Part shown: positions 9,824 to 18,656 of the stretch, piece by piece
Layout of the letters: each line of letters starts with the position of its first letter
How positions within the stretch are numbered: position 1 is the first letter of the stretch
NCBI GenBank assembly: GCA_029265355.1
Contig: JAJUJL010000007.1
Span: 1 to 64,000, forward strand
Length of the DNA stretch: 64,000 nucleotides
Direction of reading: 5' to 3'
From: Chloroflexota bacterium
Lineage (GTDB): Bacteria; Chloroflexota; Anaerolineae; Anaerolineales; UBA4823
Program-made: the position numbers and the translations under genes
The notes under the pieces: generated by a model
Databases searched by the model: none
Told to the model about the DNA's origin: nothing
The model's input: the letters and a program-made list of their open reading frames with translations, nothing else

Positions 9824-10957
9824 CTAGAAGCCGGCCAGCTTGCGCCGCTCCAGCGAGCGGCCTAAGAGCTGTTCGATCGAGCGCACCAGGGGCATATCTT
9901 CGCGCGTGGCGAAGGAGAGGGCGCTGCCCAGCTTGCTCATCCGCCCGGTGCGACCAATGCGGTGGGTGTAGGCGACGGCGGTATCGGGCATATCGAAATT
10001 GATCACGTGCGAAATCTTGGAGACATCGATGCCGCGGGCGGCGATGTCGGTGGCAACCAAAATCTTTACCCGCCCGTTGCGAAAGCTGTCCATGGCCTGC
10101 TGGCGGCGCGTTTGTGAGAGGTTGCCCTGCAACGAAGTGGCTGGCAAACCCGCTTTCACGAGCTGTTCGGCCAGTTTTTTGGCGCGGTGCTTGGTGCGGG
10201 TGAAGATCAACACCTGGTCGCTGCCGGCCCGCTGCAGGATTTCCAATAACAGCTCGAATTTGCGGATATGCTCCACCGGGTAAAGCTCATGGTCGACCGT
10301 TTCGACAGGGCGTGAAAAGCCGAATTCGATGGCGGCAGGCTGGCGCAAAAATCCATCGGCCAGGGCGCGGATTTCATCCGGCATGGTCGCCGAGAAGAGC
10401 AGGGTCTGTCTTTGCGGCGGCAGCGCCGAGAGAATGCGCCGGATATCGGGCAGGAAGCCCATGTCGAACATCTGGTCGGCTTCATCCAGCACGACGACCT
10501 CGACGGCGCTCAGGTTGACCGCCCGCTGACCCATCAGGTCCAGCAAACGCCCCGGGCATGCGACGGCAACCTCAGCGCCAGCGCGCAAGCCCTGGATTTG
10601 CGGTTGGGCGCTGACCCCTCCGAAGATCGTCAGGCTGCGCAAACCGGTTTGGTAACCCAGCTTCTGAATCGTGGCATGCGTTTGCTCGGCCAGTTCACGC
10701 GTCGGCGAGAGAATGAGAGCGCGCAGCTTGCCGCGCGGGCCGCGTGAGAGGCGCTGGAGGATTGGCAGAACGAAGGCGGCAGTTTTGCCGGTGCCCGTCT
10801 GCGCTAGGCCCATCACATCGCGCCCTGCTAAGACCAGCGGTATGGCGCTCTGCTGGATCGGCGTGGGAGTCGAATACCCCGCCTTAATAATTCCCGCATG
10901 GATGCGGGGATGAAAGTCAAATTGATCAAAATTCACAACAGTTCCTAATTTCGCCAC
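9824..10957 (-). CDS. DEAD-box RNA helicase
   Basis: 'AQTGTGKTAAF', 'PTRELAEQ', 'VLDEADQMFDMGF', 'SATMP', 'HRIGRTGR'. Confidence 0.95.
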   Translation of the reverse strand: MAKLGTVVNFDQFDFHPRIHAGIIKAGYSTPTPIQQSAIPLVLAGRDVMGLAQTGTGKTAAFVLPILQRLSRGPRGKLRALILSPTRELAEQTHATIQKLGYQTGLRSLTIFGGVSAQPQIQGLRAGAEVAVACPGRLLDLMGQRAVNLSAVEVVVLDEADQMFDMGFLPDIRRILSALPPQRQTLLFSATMPDEIRALADGFLRQPAAIEFGFSRPVETVDHELYPVEHIRKFELLLEILQRAGSDQVLIFTRTKHRAKKLAEQLVKAGLPATSLQGNLSQTRRQQAMDSFRNGRVKILVATDIAARGIDVSKISHVINFDMPDTAVAYTHRIGRTGRMSKLGSALSFATREDMPLVRSIEQLLGRSLERRKLAGF

Positions 10958-11037
10958 CGAGGCATTCCAGCAAGTGGGTGCCTCTGGCGGCAGGTTTGAG
11001 ATATTCAGGAAACCAGGCTGAACTTGGAAGCGGGCAA

Positions 11038-11068
11038 AACAAAAAGCTCATGGGGATACCCATGAGCT
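11038..11068 (-). terminator. Rho-independent terminator/possible attenuator upstream of the DEAD-box helicase
   Basis: AGCTCATGGG(tatc)CCCATGAGCT perfect 10-bp stem followed on minus strand by TTTTTGTTTTG. Confidence 0.75.
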
Positions 11069-11170
11069 GCTGTCGATGCTGCCAACAAAAACCTACCGGT
11101 AACCTGTGCTAAGGATCATACCCCGGAGAGTGCTAATTGTCAAGCGCTTGTGCCGAGGTCAGGCAAATGT

Positions 11171-11290
11171 TTGGACAACATCCATTTCACGGGTCATCGC
11201 GAGACCCGCAGGAGCGTGGCAATCCCTTGAATGATCGCGGAGATCGCTTCGCTATCGCTCGCGATGACAGCCTTATCCTGATTGTCCGAA
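11171..11290 (+). repeat. MITE-like dispersed repeat, copy A
   Basis: Perfect 11-bp inverted repeat GTCATCGCGAG (11193-11203) / CTCGCGATGAC (11258-11268), with outer GGACAA/TTGTCC arms. Confidence 0.75.
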
Positions 11291-11323
11291 CTCATGTCCG
11301 AGGGCCGTTTGTGGCTCGCGGGT

Positions 11324-11839
11324 TTACCACGCTCGACCTGCGCTGATCCGGGATGCGAGCAGCGCCTGGAGTTGGCTCTCCGCCTGCTCGAGCGGTACCG
11401 AGAGCACCGTGCACCACTCATCCAGCAAGACTCTCCGGGCGCGTTCCAGGATGGACTTTTCGCTATCGTTGATCTTTTTCTCCTGCTGGAAGACGATCAG
11501 GTCACGGATGAGTGCGCAGATCGCGCTCAGCGACCCTTCCCTGAGGCGGGCTGAAAGTTGGTTTTTGCGCTCCAGGCCATCCTGGGAGAGCGGCTCGGCA
11601 GGGGAGGTGAGGATGCCCAATAGACTTGGGAATTCTTCCGCCGGCGTGAGAAACCGAAGGCAACGCTCGCCTTTCTCGTTGATGGGCACCCACAGGGTGA
11701 TATCGCGGATGCGCACAACATAGTACTGGCTGGTGCGCCCAAACAACTCTTTCTCATCCAGCTCAGTGATTTCTCCGAGTCCATACGCCCAATGGCTGAC
11801 TTTATCGCCAACGCGATAGGTCATCTCCTGCTCAGCCAT
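11324..11839 (-). CDS. CarD/CdnL-like transcription regulator
   Basis: 'MTYRVGDKVSHWAYGLGEITELDEKELFGRTSQYYVVRI...LWVPINE' CarD_TRCF-like N-terminus and helical C-terminus. Confidence 0.8.
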   Translation of the reverse strand: MAEQEMTYRVGDKVSHWAYGLGEITELDEKELFGRTSQYYVVRIRDITLWVPINEKGERCLRFLTPAEEFPSLLGILTSPAEPLSQDGLERKNQLSARLREGSLSAICALIRDLIVFQQEKKINDSEKSILERARRVLLDEWCTVLSVPLEQAESQLQALLASRISAGRAW

Positions 11840-11884
11840 AGATAGCCTGCCTTTCTAGCAGCGTAAATTGCCGGCGTTGGGAAG

Positions 11885-12235
11885 TTAATATCGGCGAGTC
11901 CCACCGCCCCCACTTCTGCGGTTGCGGTTCTGGTCGCGACGGCCGCCATACTGTCCGCCGCCGCCATAACCAGAGCTGGGGCGATCCTCTTTGGGGCGGG
12001 CGATGTTCACTTTGATCTCCCGGTTGCCCAGGCTTTTTCCGTTGTAGAGCTTGATCGCCTCTTCGGCCTCGTTCTGCGAGCCCATCTCGACAAAGGCAAA
12101 GCCTTTGGAACGACCACTGTCACGGTCTTTAATCAGGGCCACAGAAACGACGCTGCCCGCGCCAGAGAAGAGCTCGCGCAGATCCTCTTCGGTGGTGTCA
12201 TAGGACAGGTTGCCAACATATAACTTTACATCCAT
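11885..12235 (-). CDS. RRM-domain glycine-rich RNA-binding protein
   Basis: RNP2 'KLYVGNLSY', RNP1 'SKGFAFVEM', Gly/Arg-rich tail. Confidence 0.95.
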   Translation of the reverse strand: MDVKLYVGNLSYDTTEEDLRELFSGAGSVVSVALIKDRDSGRSKGFAFVEMGSQNEAEEAIKLYNGKSLGNREIKVNIARPKEDRPSSGYGGGGQYGGRRDQNRNRRSGGGGTRRY

Positions 12236-12267
12236 CAGGTGCCTCCAGGCAGTGCTTAAAATTATTT

Positions 12268-12292
12268 CGCCAGTCCCGCTTAAGGACTGGCG
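12268..12292 (-). promoter_or_regulatory. Stem-loop in the 5' leader of the RRM gene
   Basis: CGCCAGTCC/GGACTGGCG perfect 9-bp stem, 7-nt loop, ~33 nt upstream of the RRM start codon. Confidence 0.5.
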
Positions 12293-12476
12293 ATGACCTC
12301 ACAAATCCCGAGTAAGAACTTCTTTATTATACCATTATATCCTCATCACGATCGAGTGTTTTGGGCAGATGTTTTCAAGGCTGAAAAGTTGACTCGCTTT
12401 GTGAACGCCCTGGCGGATTTTTCTGGAACATTAGTGATACAATGCACGCAGCCCAGAGGCTGGTAGAAACCTGCCT

Positions 12477-13751
12477 ATGAATCCCATCAAACCATTCATT
12501 GCGTTGCACCATTCCTCGGCCACGCTGGCGTTCTCAGCCTTGCTGCTGTTGTTTGGTTTGTCCAGTTTGCCGCAGCAACTGGCCATCAATATGCGCTCAT
12601 TAAGTGTGGCGCGGTCCCTGCTTGCGAGTCCTGGGGCTGGCCAGCTTGCCCCCAACTGGCATGAAATGCAATCGGAGCCTCAGTTGCCAGCAGCAGCCAG
12701 GAAACGCCTCGACAGGATGAGCGAAGCCCAGGCGCAGGGCGTGATCTATTCTGGCATGCTCCAGCTTGCACAGGGAAATGATGACGGCGCGGAACGCGAT
12801 TTTTCCCAGGCGGTTGAATGTTCTGCACTCAAACGCTGCAATTTTATCCACTTGCATCTCGGAGAAATTTGGGCGCAACGCGGATTGTTCTCCCAGGCAG
12901 ACGCCCAATGGCGGTTTGTGAATGCGCCGGAGTATTTCTCATCTCGCGGCGCGCAGGCGCTGGCAGCGGGGCAGCTTGAACTGAGCTGGCTGTATTTCCA
13001 AAACGCCAGCCGGCCGCTCTTGGAGGCAGCCGTTCCACGCATGGGCAGCGAGCTGGGGGCAAGATTAAGAGCGGGTTTACAGCACCTGGGAGCGAGTTTT
13101 CAAAGCCGGGCAGATTACCAAAAGGCAAAAAAGAGCTACCTGCTTTGCCTGCAGCTCTTCCCAGAATTCGTTCCCTGCCGGCTGGCCGCTTCTCAAGCGT
13201 CGGTTTTGCTGGGTCAACCTGAGCAAGCCCTGGCGGTGTTGGAGGAGGGCGTTGGCCTTGTGGACTCCGTCGCCAATCCACAGGGCGCTGCGTTGCTGTA
13301 CCTTGAACTAGCCCGGCTGCAGGCTGAGCAGCAGGGCGAGGCGTCTGCCATCCGCACACTCCAGGCCGCCCAGGCCGCCGGTTTGAAAGACGCTGAGCTG
13401 GCGGTGCAGTTGGGTATTTATCTCAGGCAGGCAGGGGATTTAGAACAAGCCGTGGCGCAGTTCTTGTCTGTCGGGGAAAGTGCAGAACCCGAGCTGGCTC
13501 ACAAAACGCAGCGCCAGCTCGCCTATACACTCATTCAGCTTGGTCAGCTAGAAGAAGCTACTCGCTTGTTTCTGGCATTGGTCGCTGAAGGAGCTGGCAG
13601 AACTGATGATCTAATCACCCTGGCGCGTCTCGAGCTACGGCTGGGAAGCACCGCCGAGGCGTGTCGCCACTATGATCAAGCCCAGGCTCTCTCCAGCGCG
13701 CCGCTCGTACCGGACGCCGAACTGCAGGCAAAATGTCCCACCCAACCCTGA
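12477..13751 (+). CDS. TPR-repeat protein, first gene of the exopolysaccharide operon
   Basis: N-terminal hydrophobic segment; repeated TPR-like helices ('LLYLELARLQAEQQGEASAIRTLQAAQAAGLKDAELAVQLG'). Confidence 0.8.
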   Translation: MNPIKPFIALHHSSATLAFSALLLLFGLSSLPQQLAINMRSLSVARSLLASPGAGQLAPNWHEMQSEPQLPAAARKRLDRMSEAQAQGVIYSGMLQLAQGNDDGAERDFSQAVECSALKRCNFIHLHLGEIWAQRGLFSQADAQWRFVNAPEYFSSRGAQALAAGQLELSWLYFQNASRPLLEAAVPRMGSELGARLRAGLQHLGASFQSRADYQKAKKSYLLCLQLFPEFVPCRLAASQASVLLGQPEQALAVLEEGVGLVDSVANPQGAALLYLELARLQAEQQGEASAIRTLQAAQAAGLKDAELAVQLGIYLRQAGDLEQAVAQFLSVGESAEPELAHKTQRQLAYTLIQLGQLEEATRLFLALVAEGAGRTDDLITLARLELRLGSTAEACRHYDQAQALSSAPLVPDAELQAKCPTQP

Positions 13752-15289
13752 AGCCAGCCGGTGATCGCGAAGCCATACACCCCCGCCAGGTTACCACGTT
13801 GGGCAAAGGGGTTTTCCTGGGGATTGCCGGCCTGGCAACGCGCACGGGACTCACTTATCTTTACACGTACCAAATCATCCAGGTGGTGGGGGCTGAAGCC
13901 TACGGAGTTTTTGCGATTGCGCTTTCGCTGTCCGCGATTGGCATGATCCTGGCAGAATCTGGTCTGAATCTATCGACAATTCATTTCACGGTGCGTTCCA
14001 TCCAGGAACAGTCCGCATTACCCAACGTCAAGCAACCGCTGCAACGCTCGATAACGATTGGGATCATGATGAGCCTGCTGACCACCGCGTTATTTTGGGT
14101 GCTCAGCCCATGGATTGCCAGCCAGGTCTACGGCAGGCCCGAGCTGGCGCTCGTGATTCGCTTGCAGTCCCTGGGCCTGCCATTCTTCACCACCGGCAAC
14201 CTGCTGATTGCATTTACGCAGGCCTTCAAGGAAATCCGCTACCGGTTCTGGGTGCGCGATCTGTTACAGCCTGCGGCTGAGATCAGCCTTGGGCTGCTCT
14301 TATTATCTTTTGGGTCAGGCATCAACGGCCTAGGGCTTGCCTTTACCGTCTCCAGCATCTTGTTCTGCCTGGTCGCTGCTCGCGCGATCCGGCAGTTTAT
14401 CCCAGCGGAGCAGGCTGGACAGCCAGGCGCGTCCTACGTGGAAATTCTGGGGTTCTCTGCCCCGCTCTTCGTATCCAGGATCTTGGGCACCTTGTTTCTA
14501 AAGATACCGCATCTGGTACTGGGCGCCGCTGCGGGCTTTCAGCTCTCGGGGGTCTTCAATGTGGCCTGGGATCTCTCGCGTTTTGGCACCTTTTTCCTGC
14601 TCGCCTTCAGCGGCATTTTCAGCCCCATGGTGGCCGAAGAGATCCTCAAGGGCAGCACCCAGCGCCTGAAAGAGCTTTACGCGCTGTCCACACGCTGGCT
14701 TTTGCTGATCAGCCTTCCGCTGATCAGCATCATGATCATCGGAGCGTCGCCCTTGATGCGCGTGTACGGCGAGGAATTTCAGGTCGGATACAGCGCATTG
14801 ATCATCTTAGCGCTCAGCCAACTGATCAATGTTGGCGTGGGCGGTACAGACAATATCATCGTGATGGCAGGGCGCACGCGCCTGGATATGCTCAACAACC
14901 TGCTCGGACTGGGGCTTGTCGCGGGTCTCAGCTATGCCCTGATTCCCCGCTATCAACTGGTGGGCGCTGCTCTTGCGCAGGCGCTGGTGGTGGCCGCCAT
15001 CAACCTGCTCAAGCTGCTTGAAATCTGGCTCATCCTGCACGTTCACCCTTTCAATCGCAGGTTCACCAAGCCATTCCTGGGCGCTTTGCTGGCTTCAGCG
15101 GGTGCAGTGGCTGCCAGGCAGTTCACCGGTGGGCTTAGCCCCCTGCTCCAGGTGACTGTTTCAGCGGCGACGTTCGCCCCGATCTACTTGCTCAGCCTGC
15201 TGCTGCTTCGCCCGGAAACCGCTGATCTTCAGTTATTGACCGCCTTCCTGGCAAAATTGGGGATAAAATTTCCTTACAAAACAGGCTGA
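13733..15289 (+). CDS. Oligosaccharide flippase (Wzx-like, MOP superfamily)
   Basis: 12+ hydrophobic segments, N-terminal 'KGVFLGIAGLATRTGLTYLYTYQIIQVVGAEAYGVFAIALS'. Confidence 0.88.
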   Translation: MSHPTLKPAGDREAIHPRQVTTLGKGVFLGIAGLATRTGLTYLYTYQIIQVVGAEAYGVFAIALSLSAIGMILAESGLNLSTIHFTVRSIQEQSALPNVKQPLQRSITIGIMMSLLTTALFWVLSPWIASQVYGRPELALVIRLQSLGLPFFTTGNLLIAFTQAFKEIRYRFWVRDLLQPAAEISLGLLLLSFGSGINGLGLAFTVSSILFCLVAARAIRQFIPAEQAGQPGASYVEILGFSAPLFVSRILGTLFLKIPHLVLGAAAGFQLSGVFNVAWDLSRFGTFFLLAFSGIFSPMVAEEILKGSTQRLKELYALSTRWLLLISLPLISIMIIGASPLMRVYGEEFQVGYSALIILALSQLINVGVGGTDNIIVMAGRTRLDMLNNLLGLGLVAGLSYALIPRYQLVGAALAQALVVAAINLLKLLEIWLILHVHPFNRRFTKPFLGALLASAGAVAARQFTGGLSPLLQVTVSAATFAPIYLLSLLLLRPETADLQLLTAFLAKLGIKFPYKTG

Positions 15290-15315
15290 GAGCCCACCCA
15301 AGGATCCGAGGGAAC

Positions 15316-15345
15316 TGGGGAGGTTGCGGCGCCGCAACCTCCCCA
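15316..15345. repeat. 30-bp perfect palindrome between wzx-like and wzy-like genes
   Basis: TGGGGAGGTTGCGGC|GCCGCAACCTCCCCA, no loop. Confidence 0.85.
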
Positions 15346-15401
15346 CACCCCGATCATTTTCGGACAGGTAACAAGATGATGAGGAAAGCTGAGCTCCTGG
15401 C

Positions 15402-16709
15402 ATGCAATTGGGTTTAGATTTCTGGATACTGATGATCGCCGCTGCCCTGCTCGCGGCCGGGGTGGTTTGGCGGTACTACCCCAGGCAGTGGCAGCTTCGG
15501 GTTTACGGCCTGGCTGCAGCGGCGTTTATTCTGAGCAATTCACCCTTTGCTTTGAGCGAGACGGTGGTCGATGGACTGCGCTGGGGTTTATTGGGCAGCC
15601 TGGCTCTCCCAGGCGTGCTCAAAGCCTGGCCGAAACTCAAAATTTCAAACTCACCGCTGCTGTGGGGAATGCTCTACTCGCTGTGGGTGATGGTCTCTGC
15701 TGCCAGCTCTTTACGCCCCGCATTGAGCTTCATGCGCGGTGGATCTTTGCTGCTGATGTTTGTCGCTGCCTTCGCCACCCTACCCGGTGGAATCAAGGAT
15801 GGCCAGGCGGTGAAAGACTACCTGAGAGCCAACCTGGTGATTTCATTGCTGGTCATCTCAGCCAGCATTGGCCTGGCGCTGTTGTACCCCGGCCTGATGA
15901 TCCAGGGCACGCGCATCGAGCCGGGGGCGTTTATTCGTCTGAACGGGATCTTTAACCATCCCAACACGATGGGATCCTTCATCGCCCTGATGATGCCAGC
16001 CCTGGTCGCGACTGTCTTGCAGGGAGGCAGCCGCGCCGAGCGCGTTATGGCAGGGACGACGTTAGCGTTGGGGATGCTCGGCCTGGTGTGGTCGCTGTCT
16101 CGGGCAGCCTGGTTGGGGGCGCTGGCGGTGGTGGCTATCTTCGCCGCCTTCAGTCGCAGTCCAAAGATCATCCTCACCGTATTGGTCGTCTCCCTGTTAG
16201 CCGCCGGCATCCTGTTCTTGGGAAGCGACCTTTGGCGGCAGGACCTGGCAGACCGTGTCCAGGGCGGTTTGCTCTCCACGCGCATTGATATCTGGAACTA
16301 TGCTGTCTATCTGTTCCGCACCGCGCCTCTCACCGGGATCGGTTTAGGATCCACGGCTTTTGCCAGCCAGTCTGGCTTGAAGGAGCTTTACGTAGATGGT
16401 ATGCTATGGGATAAACGCCTTGAATCTACCTATCTCGAGGTGCTGGCAGAAACGGGCGTCATCGGAGGGCTGATTTTTTGCGGGCTGGTGTTCACTTTGC
16501 TGCGCGACAGCGTGACCATCCTGAGCAAACGCTTCCGGGGGCTGCCGCGCATCCTGCGGATCGGGCTCTTTGCCACGATTGTCAGCATGCTCGTTTTACA
16601 GGCTTTTGGCAGCGCCATGATCGCGGCTGGGAATCCATTGGCGATCATTTTTTGGGCAACTGCCGGGGTGATTCGCAAATATGTCAAGATTGGCGCGATA
16701 GAGACTTGA
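15402..16709 (+). CDS. O-antigen ligase/polymerase family protein (first Wzy-like)
   Basis: Polytopic; 'RLNGIFNHPNTMGSFIALMMPAL' and 'TAPLTGIGLGSTAF' Wzy_C-type motifs. Confidence 0.85.
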   Translation: MQLGLDFWILMIAAALLAAGVVWRYYPRQWQLRVYGLAAAAFILSNSPFALSETVVDGLRWGLLGSLALPGVLKAWPKLKISNSPLLWGMLYSLWVMVSAASSLRPALSFMRGGSLLLMFVAAFATLPGGIKDGQAVKDYLRANLVISLLVISASIGLALLYPGLMIQGTRIEPGAFIRLNGIFNHPNTMGSFIALMMPALVATVLQGGSRAERVMAGTTLALGMLGLVWSLSRAAWLGALAVVAIFAAFSRSPKIILTVLVVSLLAAGILFLGSDLWRQDLADRVQGGLLSTRIDIWNYAVYLFRTAPLTGIGLGSTAFASQSGLKELYVDGMLWDKRLESTYLEVLAETGVIGGLIFCGLVFTLLRDSVTILSKRFRGLPRILRIGLFATIVSMLVLQAFGSAMIAAGNPLAIIFWATAGVIRKYVKIGAIET

Positions 16710-16710
16710 G

Positions 16711-17871
16711 ATGGCAGGTGAATTCAGCAGGGCGCGGATAGGTATCAACGCTGTCCAGATCGGGCACATATTCTCGGGCACCTATCGGTACGTGAGCAGG
16801 CTGCTCGAATACCTCCCTCAGGTCGCACCTGAAACAGAATTTTTCGTCTTCACCGCCAGGGACAACGCCGCTCACTTTCTCACCAATTCACAGGATCATA
16901 TTCACACCGTCACCCTTCCTTTGCAATCCAGGCACCGGCTGCGGCGGACGATACTGGAGCAAGTTTATCTCAACCAGGCTGTCCGGAATCACCAAATCGA
17001 TTTGCTCCTCTGCCCCAGAGACGTGATCCCCCTTTTCCCGCCGTGCAAAACCGTGCTGGGTGTGCTGAGCCAGCACATGAACGCACGCCATCGCGACGTT
17101 TCCGGCCTGCCCCTGCACATGGCGTTATATCACCGGATAGCGATTGGCAGCTCCGCCCGGCGGGCAGATCAGGTTTTTTGCATCTCAGCAGCCTCACGCC
17201 GCTACTTGTTGGAAGATATTGGCGAGCAGTATGGGGATAAGATCTCGGTGGTTCACTTAGGTGTGGATGAGGAATGGCTGGCCGACTTCCAGGAAAATTC
17301 CGGCGAAACCCCGCAACTGGCTCATTTGCTCACCAAACCATACATTCTGTTCGTGAGCGCTCTACACCCACATAAAAATGTGCGAAACCTGCTTCTCGCA
17401 TTTCCAGAAGTGCTTGGCAAATTTCCGGATCTGTCCTTGGTCATCACGGGCAGGGATGTCAATGGTGAACAACACAGGCTTCAGATGTTAGCAAACGAGC
17501 TTGGAATTGCCAGGCAGGTTCACTTCACGGGTGCAGTTTCCAACCAGGAGCTTCGCGCCCTGTATGCCCGCTCGAGGGCATTCGTCTTTCCGTCCAAGAT
17601 CGAAGGCTTTGGCCTGACCGTCTTAGAAGCGATGGCCAGTGGCGCGCCTGTCATTTGCTCCAACCGGACTTCGCTGCCCGAGGTATTGGGGGACGCTGGC
17701 ATCTTATTCGACCCGGATCAAATCAACGAGATCAGCGCAGGAATCATAAAAATGCTTACCGATACGCCCTTCCAGCAGCGGTGTATCGAGCAAGGGAAAA
17801 AACGCGCTTCCACCTTCACATGGCGGCGCTGTGCTGAGCAAATCGTCAGCATACTTCACAGGGCACTATGA
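16711..17871 (+). CDS. Glycosyltransferase family 4-type
   Basis: 'YILFVSALHPHKNVRNLL', 'FVFPSKIEGFGLTVLEAMASGAPVICSN'. Confidence 0.92.
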   Translation: MAGEFSRARIGINAVQIGHIFSGTYRYVSRLLEYLPQVAPETEFFVFTARDNAAHFLTNSQDHIHTVTLPLQSRHRLRRTILEQVYLNQAVRNHQIDLLLCPRDVIPLFPPCKTVLGVLSQHMNARHRDVSGLPLHMALYHRIAIGSSARRADQVFCISAASRRYLLEDIGEQYGDKISVVHLGVDEEWLADFQENSGETPQLAHLLTKPYILFVSALHPHKNVRNLLLAFPEVLGKFPDLSLVITGRDVNGEQHRLQMLANELGIARQVHFTGAVSNQELRALYARSRAFVFPSKIEGFGLTVLEAMASGAPVICSNRTSLPEVLGDAGILFDPDQINEISAGIIKMLTDTPFQQRCIEQGKKRASTFTWRRCAEQIVSILHRAL

Positions 17872-17918
17872 GGCCGGGCTGTGGAAATCCGCAGCCCAGA
17901 TGCTGAAAGAGTCTGAAG

Positions 17919-18656
17919 ATGGAGAAACAACGCACAGGTTCATTGGGTAGAAAAATCGGCAGGCTTTTTGCACGCCTGGTTCCACCAGGTGTGCCAGTGC
18001 CTGTTCTGCGTGGTCCGATGAAGGGATTGAAGATCATCTCCGGTGCACTCGCTGGGGAAGGGAAAGGATTGTCCCCGGTCTTCAACCTGTATGAACCAGC
18101 ACAGTTAGCCTTCGCCTCGCAAGTCATCCGCCGCGAGAGCATCTGCTTTGATATTGGCGCAAATGTCGGGCTGTACACGCTCCTTTTCGCGGCGCGCGGG
18201 AAACAGGTTGTGGCATTTGAGCCTATACCCAGGAATATTCAGTTCCTTTCCAGGACAGTCGCCATCAATCAACTTGATAACGTAACGATTATGCCCTGCG
18301 CAGTGAGCTCATCCTCTCGATTGGTCAATTTTGCTGGTGGAATTAATTGGGCAGAAGGTAAAATTAGCGAGGATGGAAGCCAACCTGCCGTAGCGATCGG
18401 TTGTGATGACTTCGTTCGTACATACGAAACCATACCGGAAATCATCAAAATCGACGTCGAAGGTGCAGAACTGGATGTTCTGCACGGAGCCCAGGTGACT
18501 TTAACAACACATCGACCTGTATTACTGCTTTCAACTCATTCGAACGATCTGAGAGATCAATGCTTTGAATTGCTGCGTGAATATGGCTATACCGGTTTCA
18601 TGAACATCGGCGAAGAACGGAGAGATGAGTCGCGTGAATATGCAATCAACGCCTAA
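17919..18656 (+). CDS. FkbM family methyltransferase
   Basis: 'ICFDIGANVGLYTLLFAARGKQVVAFEPIPRN', 'IIKIDVEGAELDVLHGA'. Confidence 0.9.
   Translation: MEKQRTGSLGRKIGRLFARLVPPGVPVPVLRGPMKGLKIISGALAGEGKGLSPVFNLYEPAQLAFASQVIRRESICFDIGANVGLYTLLFAARGKQVVAFEPIPRNIQFLSRTVAINQLDNVTIMPCAVSSSSRLVNFAGGINWAEGKISEDGSQPAVAIGCDDFVRTYETIPEIIKIDVEGAELDVLHGAQVTLTTHRPVLLLSTHSNDLRDQCFELLREYGYTGFMNIGEERRDESREYAINA

Noticed and set aside
11194-11421. 75-aa ORF over repeat copy A
   Set aside because: Translated repeat element; overlaps the CarD-like gene end.
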